From positions 1-44,789 of the IMG/VR virus record IMGVR_UViG_3300010885_047103: a DNA stretch of 44,789 nt; one strand, 5' to 3'. The DNA is from a virus. The position numbers and the translations under genes are program-made. Below, one piece after another: positions 7,664-16,500 of the stretch. Each line of letters begins with the position of its first letter. The first letter of the stretch is position 1. Below the pieces are notes generated by a model. The model was not told the origin of the DNA and searched no databases. It was given only the letters and a program-made list of their open reading frames with translations.

Positions 7664-8512
7664 ATGCCCGAGTTGGTCAACATCGAGAGGTTCCTGCTGA
7701 ACGGGCTCGTGGTGGGCCCCGCCGGGGACGGGAAGACGAGCCTGCTCGCCACCGCGGCCGACGTGGAGGAGATGGCGCCCGTCCTCTTCCTGGACATCGA
7801 GGGAGGCACGCTATCCGTCGCGCACCGCCAGGACATCTGGAAGGAGAGGATCAAGACGGTCGACCAGTTCGAGAGCGTCTTCTGGAAGTTGGCGAACGGC
7901 GCCAAGGAATACGCCGAGTTCAAGTCGGTGGTCGTCGACAGCGGGACCGAGCTGGCCTCGATGGGGCTGGAGGAGACGGTCAGCGATGCGTTCAAGAAGG
8001 GAGGGAACCGGGAGTCACGCGACGACGTGCAGCTCCAGGACTACGGGAAGAACACGACCCGCCAGCGCCGGCTGTTCCGCTGGTTCCGGGACCTCGACAA
8101 GCACGTCCTGATCACGGCGCTGCCGCAGGTCAGGTACCCTCAGCCGCCGGCCTCCGCCACCGTGGAGGACAGGAAGAGGTTCGACGAGAACGTGAGGCGG
8201 GGCCTCATCAAGCCGCTGAGCATCGGGCCCGCGTTCACCGAGAAGTTGGGGGGCGCCATCATCGGGTTCGTCGACTTCGCGTGGTACCTGCACCGCACGC
8301 CCGACGGCAAGCGGGTGCTGCTCACCGAGAAGCAGGGCCCGGTGGGGTTCTGTAAGACCAGGGGGGCGAGGTTCGCCGAGGCCCTTGGCGGCATGGTGGA
8401 GGTGGAGCCGGGTAATCCCGGTCCCACCATCAAGGGGCTGCCCGCCATGAAGTACATCTACAACCTGTACGCCCAGACGCAGACCATGGGCAAGAAGGGA
8501 GACAGCAAGTGA
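7664..8512 (+). CDS. RecA-fold ATPase, Sak4/AAA_24-like recombinase
   Basis: A 282-residue P-loop protein. Walker A is GPAGDGKTS at residues 18-26; Walker B-like FLDIEGG near 45 and VVVDSGTELAS near 86. Length and placement between a Cas4-like nuclease and an ssDNA-binding-like protein match phage Sak4-type single-strand annealing/recombination ATPases (AAA_24 family). Likely promotes annealing or strand exchange during replication. It starts two bases after the nuclease stop. Confidence 0.8.
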   Translation: MPELVNIERFLLNGLVVGPAGDGKTSLLATAADVEEMAPVLFLDIEGGTLSVAHRQDIWKERIKTVDQFESVFWKLANGAKEYAEFKSVVVDSGTELASMGLEETVSDAFKKGGNRESRDDVQLQDYGKNTTRQRRLFRWFRDLDKHVLITALPQVRYPQPPASATVEDRKRFDENVRRGLIKPLSIGPAFTEKLGGAIIGFVDFAWYLHRTPDGKRVLLTEKQGPVGFCKTRGARFAEALGGMVEVEPGNPGPTIKGLPAMKYIYNLYAQTQTMGKKGDSK

Positions 8513-9006
8513 TCGAGTTCAACGGCGAGACGAAGGGGGCCAACCCCGACATGTTCGGGTCCGACCTCTGGCCGGCCCACGACGACGTCCCGGTCGACGT
8601 CGACACCCCGGTCGAGGAGATCGAGATCGACGGCAGCTCGCTCGCGCTGCCGGCGGAGGGCGACTACGACGTGATCGTCCGCGGTGCCGACTTCTCGAAG
8701 AAGGCGAAGGACGGCTCGACGATGTTCGTCCTCAGCCTGGAGTGCGTCGAGGAGCCGCTCGTCAAGGGGAAGCTGTTCCTCGTGGCGAGCCCGAAGGCCC
8801 GCTGGCGCTTCAACGGCGCGCTCCGCGCCCTCGGCCTGGAGCCGCCCACGAAGGGGAGCAAGGTCACCTTCAAGGTGGCGGACTTCATCGGCAAGAAGCT
8901 GCGCGCCCAGGTGAAGCACGGCAGCTACAAGGGAGAGGACCAGATCGAGTTCGGCGACGTCTCGGCCCCGCCGGAGGGGGCTGGTTACCGGGCCTTCGAC
9001 GAGTGA
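8509..9006 (+). CDS. ssDNA-binding-like protein (DUF669 type)
   Basis: A 165-residue acidic protein from GTG 8509, overlapping the ATPase stop. The core (LPAEGDYDVIVRGADFSKKAKDG, MFVLSLECVEEPLVKGKLFLV, WRFNGALRALGL, FIGKKLRAQVKHGSYKGEDQIEF, in pieces) matches the OB-fold pattern of phage DUF669-type proteins, which lie beside Sak/Sak4 recombinases and probably bind single-stranded DNA. The acidic, Asp-rich N-terminus (residues 15-45) is unusual in that it is not the usual C-terminal tail. Confidence 0.7.
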   Translation: MIEFNGETKGANPDMFGSDLWPAHDDVPVDVDTPVEEIEIDGSSLALPAEGDYDVIVRGADFSKKAKDGSTMFVLSLECVEEPLVKGKLFLVASPKARWRFNGALRALGLEPPTKGSKVTFKVADFIGKKLRAQVKHGSYKGEDQIEFGDVSAPPEGAGYRAFDE

Positions 9007-9119
9007 TGGGGAGCGTCCTGGGGCTTCTCTTCCTGGTGGGGCTCGTGGCCGTCGTGTGGGCCCTCATCGGGATCGAGATCGACGTCCGGATCGACAAGAA
9101 GGACATCAAGGAGGGCTGA
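9006..9119 (+). CDS. 37-residue single-pass membrane protein
   Basis: ATG 9006 shares its A with the previous TGA; TGA 9117-9119 abuts the polymerase ATG. Residues 3-24 (VLGLLFLVGLVAVVWALIGI) form one transmembrane helix followed by a charged tail (DVRIDKKDIKEG). A tiny membrane protein embedded in a replication operon is unusual; it could anchor replication to the membrane or act on the host. Function unknown. Confidence 0.6.
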   Translation: MGSVLGLLFLVGLVAVVWALIGIEIDVRIDKKDIKEG

Positions 9120-10811
9120 ATGATCATCGGCGCCGACGACGTAGAGAGGGAGCTATCTCGGGTGCGGGACACCAGGTTCATCATCATGGACCTGGAGACG
9201 CGGGGGCTCGACCCCTGGCACCGGGATAGCTGCGTCGTCGGCGCCGCGGTGAAGTGCGGGAGTGGGGAGCCGGTCTACTTCCCCTTCCGTCACCCCGAGA
9301 CGGAGAACCTGCCGCTGGCGGTCCTCAGTGACCTCTGGGCCCTGGTCAGGGATAGGGTATGGGCGAACCACAACCTGCCCTTCGACCTGCGGATGCTGAA
9401 GGTGGCGGAGGGGATGGGCGGGTGGCCTGTCTCGATCTTCGACACCAGGGTGCTGGCGCACCTCTGGACCGAGAACCTTCGCAGCTACGCCTTGAAGCGG
9501 CTGATCACCCAGCTACGAGGGTCGGCCGCGGTCAGGACGGAGACGGAGCTACTCCAGTACGCGAAGGAGCATGGGCTCGACGCGAAGGCCGACATCTGGA
9601 GGATGCCGGCGACCGTGGTCGCGCCCTACGCCGAGGACGACTGCCGCCACGTCCAGTACCTGATCGACACGATCGTCCCGAGGATGCGCCGCACCCGCAC
9701 CGATCACCTCATCAGCGAGTACATGCGGTACTGGCTGCTGCTGACGCGGATGGAGCTGCACGGGTTGCAGATCGACATGCCTCTCGTCGACCAGTACCTG
9801 ACCGAGGCCGAGCAGATGGAGCAGTTCGAGGAGCGGGAGTTCCAGCGGCTCTGCGGGCAGGCGGTCAACCCACGCTCCCCGAAGCAGCTCAAGGAGGTGC
9901 TGGGGCTCGAATCGACCGCCAGGGTGCTGATCGAACACCTACCGGATGAGCGCGTCCGCGCGCTGCTTCGCCATCGGGCCTGGTCGAAGGCCGCGAGGTC
10001 GTTCTACACCCCCTACCGGAGGTTCGCCAAGGAGGGCGTGCTTCACCCGTCGTTCTGGTTCGTCAAGACGGGCCGGCTGTCCATCAAGGAGCCGGCGCTC
10101 CACGCGACCCCGCACCGCAGCGAGTGGTTCAAGTGCAAGGACGTGTTCGTCGCGCGGCCCGGCTACCGTCTCTACCTGGCGGACTGGTCGCAGGCCGAGA
10201 TGCGCCTCTGCGCGCACTACACCCAGGACCCGCTACTCATGCGCTCGTTCCTCACCGGTGCGGACGTGCACGAGGAAGTAGCGAGGAAGCTGGGGATACC
10301 AAGAAGGATTGCTAAGAACATCAACTACGGTGCCGCGTACGGGCTCGGGGCCGCCAAGCTGGGCAGGACGCTGCACATCGAGACGCGCGATGCGAGGAAG
10401 TGGCTCTCACTCTATCACTCGCGCATCAAGGGCCCTCGGGCGCTGTTCCGGAGGGCGGCCGACCTGGCGGAGCTGCACTGGTACGTGCGGCTGTGGGATG
10501 GGAGGATACGGCACTTCGACGTCACCAGCAATTTCCCTCGCACGGCGAGCAATTCGATACTCCAGGGAGGAGTCGGGGCGATGGCCCGGCGCTCGATGCT
10601 GCGGCTCGAACCCTTCATCTACGAGTCGTTGGGCGGCAGGATGCTGCTCCAGATTCACGACGCTATCCTGTTCGAGTTGCCGCAACGAACCACGTTCCAT
10701 GACCTACGGGAGATCGCGCACACGATGGGGGACTTCCCCTTCCGCGTGAGCATGCCCGTAGAGTTCAAAGCCGGCCCCGACTGGGGCCACATGAAGGAGG
10801 TCACCCTATGA
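9120..10811 (+). CDS. family A DNA polymerase with 3'-5' exonuclease
   Basis: A 563-residue replicative polymerase. Exonuclease motifs: MDLETRG with D24/E26 (Exo I), ANHNLPFDLR near 82-91 (Exo II), YAEDDCRHV near 171-179 (Exo III). Polymerase motifs: A, DWSQAEMRLCA near 355-365; B, RRIAKNINYGAAYG near 395-408; C, QIHDAILFE near 512-520. All catalytic positions appear intact, so both activities are expected. The protein is short for the family and lacks any 5'-3' exonuclease domain, as in phage polymerases. Directly coupled to a MazZ/DUF5664-like gene (ATGA overlap), an arrangement relevant to nucleotide-pool control. Confidence 0.92.
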   Translation: MIIGADDVERELSRVRDTRFIIMDLETRGLDPWHRDSCVVGAAVKCGSGEPVYFPFRHPETENLPLAVLSDLWALVRDRVWANHNLPFDLRMLKVAEGMGGWPVSIFDTRVLAHLWTENLRSYALKRLITQLRGSAAVRTETELLQYAKEHGLDAKADIWRMPATVVAPYAEDDCRHVQYLIDTIVPRMRRTRTDHLISEYMRYWLLLTRMELHGLQIDMPLVDQYLTEAEQMEQFEEREFQRLCGQAVNPRSPKQLKEVLGLESTARVLIEHLPDERVRALLRHRAWSKAARSFYTPYRRFAKEGVLHPSFWFVKTGRLSIKEPALHATPHRSEWFKCKDVFVARPGYRLYLADWSQAEMRLCAHYTQDPLLMRSFLTGADVHEEVARKLGIPRRIAKNINYGAAYGLGAAKLGRTLHIETRDARKWLSLYHSRIKGPRALFRRAADLAELHWYVRLWDGRIRHFDVTSNFPRTASNSILQGGVGAMARRSMLRLEPFIYESLGGRMLLQIHDAILFELPQRTTFHDLREIAHTMGDFPFRVSMPVEFKAGPDWGHMKEVTL

Positions 10812-11356
10812 ACGATGGCTTGAACCCGAAGGACGCTGTCGGCCTGACGAAGGCCCCGCTGCGCCTCGTCCCGCCGGTTGGCCTGGTCCAGGTCGCCAAG
10901 GTCATGGCCCACGGCGCCGAGAAGTACGGCCCGTACAATTGGAGGGAGAGCAAGGTCCGCTACTCCGTCTACATCGAGGCCGCGCTGCGGCACCTCTACG
11001 CCGCGATGGACGGGGAGGACAACGACACCGAGGCCGGCGCCCCCCACCTGGCGAGCGTCGCGGCCTGCATGCTGATCCTGCTCGACGCCGTCTCCCTCGG
11101 GTCGTTCGTTGACGACCGGCCGGCGGTCAGGGGGAAGACTGGCCAGGAGCTGCGCCTCTGTCGGAGCGTCCCCGTTGCCCCTCGGGCACCGCGCACCGTG
11201 GCGGAGATCGTACGGCAGAACGAGGGGCCGATGCCGCCGGACTTCCCGTACACGAGGCCCTCGACCGAGTCGCCCAAGGTGTGGGTCGATGGGGTCTACC
11301 GCCCGCTTACCGTAGAAGAGGTGCGGGACATCTTCGGAGGGGAGAGCTACGCATGA
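10808..11356 (+). CDS. dATP/dGTP pyrophosphohydrolase-like (DUF5664/MazZ-type)
   Basis: A 182-residue protein. The first 100 residues (GLNPKDAVGLTKAPLRLVPP, VMAHGAEKYGPYNWRES, YIEAALRHLYAAMDGEDND, GAPHLASVAACMLILLDA in pieces) match the DUF5664 domain annotated as dATP/dGTP diphosphohydrolase, an all-alpha MazG-like fold that hydrolyses nucleoside triphosphates. E, E, D residues of EAALRHLY and GEDNDTEAG are probable metal ligands. Residues after 110 are unrelated, basic and Pro-rich. In some phages such enzymes clear canonical purine nucleotides for modified genomes; in most they probably just shape nucleotide pools. Confidence 0.75.
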   Translation: MNDGLNPKDAVGLTKAPLRLVPPVGLVQVAKVMAHGAEKYGPYNWRESKVRYSVYIEAALRHLYAAMDGEDNDTEAGAPHLASVAACMLILLDAVSLGSFVDDRPAVRGKTGQELRLCRSVPVAPRAPRTVAEIVRQNEGPMPPDFPYTRPSTESPKVWVDGVYRPLTVEEVRDIFGGESYA

Positions 11357-12198
11357 GGTTCCCGGAGGACATCGACGCGCACTGGATCGCGGTCCAGAGC
11401 CACATCCACCGCAACGCGACCCACGGGTTCGCCTTGGAGCGCGCCGGCTGGAGCCTGTTCGGGTGGCGCTGCGGGAACAGCGGCGCCGGGATCGCGATCC
11501 CCCGCCCCAACGCCGCCCTGGGCTACCCGATCCTCGCCATGACGGAGCTGGAGAGCCATGGGGACTTCGACTCCAGCCGGTGGATTGTCCAGACGGCGGA
11601 CCACCAGGATGCGGCGCTCGCGAACGGGCTCGCTCACCTCGGGTTCGAGTGCACGTACACCATGCCGATCTGGGCCCTCTTTCCGAAGGACCTCGACGCG
11701 GTGACGGAGCACAGCTACGAGGCCGCCTGCCGGAACCATGACCTGATGCCCCTGGTGGAAATCAAGCTCGTGGACGACACCCAGACCCTCGACGACTTCG
11801 TCCACGTCCAACACCTGGCGTGCCGGGAAACCTGGGGCTGGACGCTGGCCGACGTCCAGGGGTTCTACGGTCACCTCGAATCGCTGGTAGGGCGGCACAC
11901 GGCCGCGTTCATCCTCTACCTCGACGGGCGCCCGGTCCGCACCGTGGTGCTCTACGTGTTCGAGGGGATCGCCAGCATCGGGGGCGGGGCGTGCGTTCCC
12001 AGCGAGCGCGGGAGGCACCTGGGGAACTTCCTCGTGCAGCTAGCCTTGGAGGAGGCGTTCGAGCGGGGAGTAGAGATGGCGGTGGGGTTCTCGCAGCCGA
12101 CGGGGACCCCGGTGGGGAAGCGGTACTGTGGCTCGCCACTGCTACAGTACCGGCAGTGGAGGAAGACGAACGGCGTCCTGGTAGACGTGGTGGCCTAG
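11353..12198 (+). CDS. GNAT-fold acetyltransferase, probable tandem GNAT
   Basis: A 281-residue protein from ATG 11353 (ATGA overlap with the previous stop). The C-terminal half has the GNAT core: YVFEGIASIGGGACVPSERGRHLGNFLVQLALEEAFERG, where PSERGRHLG is the acetyl-CoA pyrophosphate-binding motif A and the following helix is standard. The N-terminal half (ending DHQDAALANGLAHLGFECTYTMPIWAL) resembles a second, degenerate GNAT domain lacking a clear motif A. Substrate unknown: DNA base, protein or a small molecule. It is the last gene of the plus-strand operon. Confidence 0.75.
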   Translation: MRFPEDIDAHWIAVQSHIHRNATHGFALERAGWSLFGWRCGNSGAGIAIPRPNAALGYPILAMTELESHGDFDSSRWIVQTADHQDAALANGLAHLGFECTYTMPIWALFPKDLDAVTEHSYEAACRNHDLMPLVEIKLVDDTQTLDDFVHVQHLACRETWGWTLADVQGFYGHLESLVGRHTAAFILYLDGRPVRTVVLYVFEGIASIGGGACVPSERGRHLGNFLVQLALEEAFERGVEMAVGFSQPTGTPVGKRYCGSPLLQYRQWRKTNGVLVDVVA

Positions 12199-12228
12199 AG
12201 AGAGGCCGAGGGCCAGGAAGATGAGGTG

Positions 12229-12260
12229 GAGGCCCTGGGGGTTCGCGCCCCCGGGGCCTC
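12229..12260. terminator. strong bidirectional terminator between convergent operons
   Basis: GAGGCCCTGGGGG, six-base loop TTCGCG, CCCCCGGGGCCTC: a 13-bp stem with a single T-G wobble. It is followed on the plus strand by CTTGGTTT and lies between the convergent ends of the early (plus) and late (minus) operons, so it can stop transcription from both sides. The minus-strand side overlaps nothing coding; the holin stop codon starts at 12270. Confidence 0.8.
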
Positions 12261-12267
12261 TTGGTTT

Positions 12268-12681
12268 CTAGCGCCGCTTGTTGGCGGACTGCACCTTCTC
12301 GATGGTCCGGAGCCCGCCGAGCCCGAGGAGCCCGAACAGCACGGGCATCAGCTCCCCGAGAGCCAGGTCTGGGAGAGGCGGGACCTTGATCCCGGAGGCG
12401 ATCAGCGCCCAGGTGAGCAGGGGGCAGAGCACGTAGGCCCACGCCAGGGCGGCTCCGCACACCCAGCCGACGAACGGGCGCCAGCCGGCGACGAAGCGCG
12501 ACTCGCTGGCGGCCTCCTGCTTGTTGACTTCGAGCTGCCCCAGGACCCCCGTCCAGTCCTGTTTGAGCAGTTCAAGCTCGATCTGAGCGCGCTCCTGCTC
12601 CGTCATCTTCTCCGCGGGGAGGACCCGCTTCAGGATCGTGGTGATGAGATCGGCCACAGGGCCAACGACGAGGGGGATCAT
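12268..12681 (-). CDS. holin, three-segment type (PF11351-like)
   Basis: A 137-residue membrane protein from ATG 12681, which overlaps the endolysin stop (ATGA). It begins with a short hydrophobic run (MIPLVVGPVADLITTIL), then a charged helix (KMTEQERAQIELELLKQDW), and two strong membrane segments (FVGWVCGAALAWAYVLCPLLTWALIASG and LALGELMPVLFGLLGLGGL, in pieces). This order fits the holin family with three membrane segments first described in gene-transfer agents. It probably forms the lesion that releases the adjacent lysozyme. Last gene of the late operon. Confidence 0.8.
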   Translation of the reverse strand: MIPLVVGPVADLITTILKRVLPAEKMTEQERAQIELELLKQDWTGVLGQLEVNKQEAASESRFVAGWRPFVGWVCGAALAWAYVLCPLLTWALIASGIKVPPLPDLALGELMPVLFGLLGLGGLRTIEKVQSANKRR

Positions 12682-13139
12682 GGCTTGTCTTCCTTCGTGC
12701 AGAGCACGGTGAGTCGCTTCATCCGGTTCATCCAACCGGACAAGAACGCGAGCTGAGATGGCTTCGTCTTCGTTAGGTAGACGTAGAACGCCTCCCGGAG
12801 TCCGATGTATCTGCGCCAGTTGCCGGCGCTCTCCACGATGAACTTGCGGGCCCGCGCAGGGCCATGGTTCACCGCGGCGTCGAAGTGCACCAGCGCCAGG
12901 GGCCAGGGGAGGTCATCGCACCCGGCGGCCTGCCAGTACTCCTCTAGATAGATCTGCTCCTTCTCGTACCGGGTCATCCCGATGACGGTCAGCTCGGGGA
13001 GCCCGCGCTTCCGGCGCCATCCGTCGTAGGTTCCCTGGGTGACGCCCCACTTCGTCAGCCCGCCCTTGTCCGCCTTGTGGTTGCTGACCCCGCCCTCGAT
13101 CGGGCCGAGCCAGGACATGGCCTCCTCGAACCTGCTCAC
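12678..13139 (-). CDS. endolysin, GH108-type N-acetylmuramidase
   Basis: A 153-residue lysozyme from GTG 13139 (SD GAGGAGGAG upstream). IEGGVSNHKADKGGLTKWGV (about residues 14-33) is the signature of glycoside hydrolase family 108, with catalytic Glu15; ALVHFDAAVNHGP near 82-94 is the conserved second motif. Residues 95-150 form the peptidoglycan-binding helical part. No signal peptide, so it needs the adjacent holin. Family members cleave the glycan strands of peptidoglycan; they are commonest in phages and bacteria with a Gram-negative wall. Confidence 0.9.
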   Translation of the reverse strand: MSRFEEAMSWLGPIEGGVSNHKADKGGLTKWGVTQGTYDGWRRKRGLPELTVIGMTRYEKEQIYLEEYWQAAGCDDLPWPLALVHFDAAVNHGPARARKFIVESAGNWRRYIGLREAFYVYLTKTKPSQLAFLSGWMNRMKRLTVLCTKEDKP

Positions 13140-13552
13140 CGCCTCTCCTCCTCATCGGTCTTGCTGGGGGTCGCGGCGACTACCGGCGGCAGCTTACCGG
13201 GGTAGAGGCACGAGAGCTTCTCCTCGATAGGCCTGAGCGCGACGGCCGCGGCGCTATGGGTGGAGAGACAGGTCTGCCTGATCCGCTCGACGTGCTGGTC
13301 GAGCTGCTCGACCCTCTTCTGTAGGGCCTTGAACTGATGCTCGTCCTCCCGGATGTGGTGCTTGACCTCCACCTCGTGTACCGCGAGCTTGGTCGTGAGC
13401 CCGTTGAGGACGGAGTGCAGCGCCGCCACCGTTACCGTCAGTGCGTCGATCTTGGTAGCTAGCTGCATCACGGCCATGCGGTTCGCCCCGAAGCCGGCGG
13501 CTAGCCCCAGGACGGTTACCAGAATCGGCCAAAGTTGATGCAGAATTTCCAT
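13136..13552 (-). CDS. membrane-anchored coiled-coil protein, possible inner-membrane spanin
   Basis: About 138 residues. An N-terminal membrane helix (ILHQLWPILVTVLGLAAGFGA) is followed by a long helix with coiled-coil spacing (LATKIDALTVTVAALHSVLNGL..., EHQFKALQKRVEQLDQHVERI) and a Pro-containing tail. Topology and its place next to endolysin and holin fit an Rz-like inner-membrane spanin; no Rz1-type lipoprotein frame was recognised inside it, so a hemolysin-XhlA-like role is an alternative. The ATG at 13552 has GAGGAG at ideal spacing; ATG 13558 abuts it too closely. Confidence 0.55.
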   Translation of the reverse strand: MEILHQLWPILVTVLGLAAGFGANRMAVMQLATKIDALTVTVAALHSVLNGLTTKLAVHEVEVKHHIREDEHQFKALQKRVEQLDQHVERIRQTCLSTHSAAAVALRPIEEKLSCLYPGKLPPVVAATPSKTDEEERR

Positions 13553-13577
13553 CGCCATCTCCTCATACGCCCCACCA

Positions 13578-16500
13578 CTACATGAGGGCTTCGAGGCCGG
13601 GGATCGGGACCCCCTGGCGGACGTACCGCAAGGCCTTCCACTTGATAAGGTCCAGCTTCGGGCTGGCGTGCATCTGGATGAGCTTCCGGCGGTCAGGCGC
13701 CGAGCTTCGCTCCCACGCTCCCGTGGTCGTTACCTGCTTCGCGACGTCGTAGAGAACCCGGCCGCGGGCCTGGGCGACGACGTTCTGGTCGGCCGGCGAG
13801 AGCGGATAGGTCTTGCCGTTCACCGTGAACTGCTTCGTGTCCTGCATCGGAAGACGTAGCCCCGACTCCGCCATCGCCGTCCTGGTGGGGTTCTCGTTGA
13901 TCGGCACGATGTCGGGGTCGACCAGCGGGTTCGTCTTGTTCGTGACGACGCGGCCGGAGTTCCCGATCCGAGGCAGCACGTACTGCGTCTGCCCCGGGAG
14001 CCCGGACTGCACCGTCTGCTTCACGAGCGAGGACACCTGGCTGTAGAGCGAGTCCCCCTCCGCCTGCGGCTTGCGAACGACCGGGTCCTGATACCGGGCG
14101 AGGGCGCGCAGGCCGGCGCCAGCGGGGGTGAGGGCGTTCGTGACGCCCTGAATCCACCGCTTCCCCATCATCTCCGGGTCCTCGATGAGGTTCAGGAAGT
14201 CGTACATGTTCCGGAAGGCGCCGAGGCTCACCATGGTAGAGCCCACCCGGCCAGCTACCTCGAAAGCCCTCGCCATGTAGTCGACGGGCTTGTCCGGATT
14301 CCGCGCCTGGCGAAGGCGTGCGTCTTCGAGCGCGTCGTTGAGGTTCCCGATCGCGGACATGGGCACCGCCAGGGGCCCCAGGGCCTTGAACGGGATCGAG
14401 TACTCGTCGGACGAGGAGGGTGCGAGCCCCATCGCCCCCTGCACCGACCGCGGGATCTTCACCCGGACCGACTGGGGCAGGTTCCCGGCAGCGAGCCAGG
14501 TGTCGCGGTCGGCGGGGTCGGAGGGCCCGGCCCCGGTAATCTCGATGAGCCCGTGCATCTTGGCCGCCAGGATGGCGCCGGTGAACATCGTGCCCGCGAT
14601 CATCTCGCCCTGGAGTTGCCTGGCGGTGCGGTCCCCGGCGCGCGCCTGCTTGAACAGGATGCCGAGCGGGGTCGCCTGCACCCCCTGCTTGCCGATCGTG
14701 AGCGGGGTCTTGATGAACGTCGCGGTAACATCCCCGAGGGGCCCGAAGGCGTCCCGCATCTGCTTGACCGACCGGATCATGGGCCCGGCCGCCTCCTGGA
14801 AGACGGTCCGCTCCCCTACCTTCTGGGCCGCGCGGAGAATGTCGACCGGATTCTCCGCAACCAGCCGGGCGTACTCCTCGGCGATCTTCCCCCTGGCGGT
14901 GTGCCCGCGGCTCCCGCTCTCCAGGACCCGTCGCCGGGCCAGGTAGTAGGCGTGCCCTCGACGTGCCTGCTCGGTCGAGATCGTGCGGGCGAAGACGTCA
15001 GCCATCGCGCTCACGCGGCCGGGGGCGTTCAGAAGACCAACGATCGGGTCGGGGACCACACCGGCACCGACCTCCGGGGGTCGCATCTCCAAGTCTCCAG
15101 CGTCGAGCCCCTCGGGCGTGTAGCCCTTCAGCAGGACGTGGAGGGACTTCCGGACCGCCGGGATGATAGAGGTGGCCAGGCCCACCATCTGGGGGCTCAC
15201 CTCCCCGGCGTAGAGCTGCCGAGGGCGCCCCGTCACCGCGCTCACCGCCGCGTCGAACGGCGCCGCAGCGAGGGTGGAGACGGGCAGCCGCACGGTGTTG
15301 AGCAGGTTCGTGATGACGTTGGTTTCGTGGGTCTGGGGGTTCGAGAGCAGGTTGCTCACGATGTACCAGCGCCACAGGCCGCCCAGGCCGATCCTCCTGG
15401 CCGCCATCAGGGCGCGGAACTGGGCCGCCGGGTTGCCGGCGTTCTCCTGCATCGCGGACTGGACCTTGTCGATCGAGATCCCGGCCTGTAGGGCGCGGTC
15501 GATCATCCGCTGGTCGTGCGACGCCAGGGCCGACATCTGGTAGCGCATGAAAGCGAGCCCGCGACCCATCTCGCTGCGGACCCCGCGCATCGAGATCACG
15601 GCGTTCACCAGCTCCTGGTGGGCGAGCTTGAGCTTCAGGAGGTTGGCCGGCGAGGCCCCCTCGGGGGTCGCGCAGAGGCGGCTCAGCTCCGCCACCTTCT
15701 CCTGCAGGGCACCGACGAGGGACCCGAGGTGGGCGAGCTGGGCGTCGTTCAGGGTCGTGCCCTTCGCCAGCGGGCCGCTGCGGACCTCGGAGGTGATCTG
15801 CTCCCCGAGAGCCCGTGCACGCTCCCGGGACTGGGTGCCGCGCGTCCAGGCCTCGATGCGGTCCCGGTTGCTCTCGACGATCTGATGCAGCGCGTCACGG
15901 GCCTCCTGAGGCCTGTCCGCGTACATCCGCTCGAACGCCTCCGGAGAGAACCGGTCGTCCGGGGCCTCTCCCTGCCTTGGGAGCCCGGGCGTGTCCTCGG
16001 GAAGGGGAGAGATACGGCCGGCGTTCCTGGAGGCCTCCTGGGCCGTCCTGAGCGCGTCTGCGCTGTTTGCCGGCACCGCGCCGGCACTGCCGACCTTCGG
16101 TGCTACTTCTCGGGCAGCTTGTGCAGCCGCCGCAGCCGCCGGTCCTCCTCCTCCAGTAGCTTGCCCGTCTTGAGCCACCCCTCCCGGAGGCTTCGGCGCT
16201 CCAGCGGTGCTACCTGCTCCGCCAGGCGGAGGTGCTCCTTGTACGCCGGGTCGTCCGGCCCGGAGAACCGCGTCGGGCGCCGGCACGCCTCCCGCCACCG
16301 CGCCATCAACGCCTTGTCGGAATCCGTCGTAGACGTCCTGGGAGATTCGTCCTGCTGCATGCTCTTCCTCTAGGATTCGGAGGGCCTCGGCCCTCAGTTC
16401 ATTCTTGTCCGGGATCGGCAGAGAGTCAAGCTGGGCCTGGACCTCGGCCGCGCCCATCCGCTCGTCGCCGATGAAGCTACGGCCAGCCGAGAACTCCTCG

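Noticed and set aside
9120-11356. Claim of a 2-aminoadenine (Z) genome
   Set aside because: PolA plus a MazZ-like gene is not sufficient; no PurZ or DatZ was recognised in the window.
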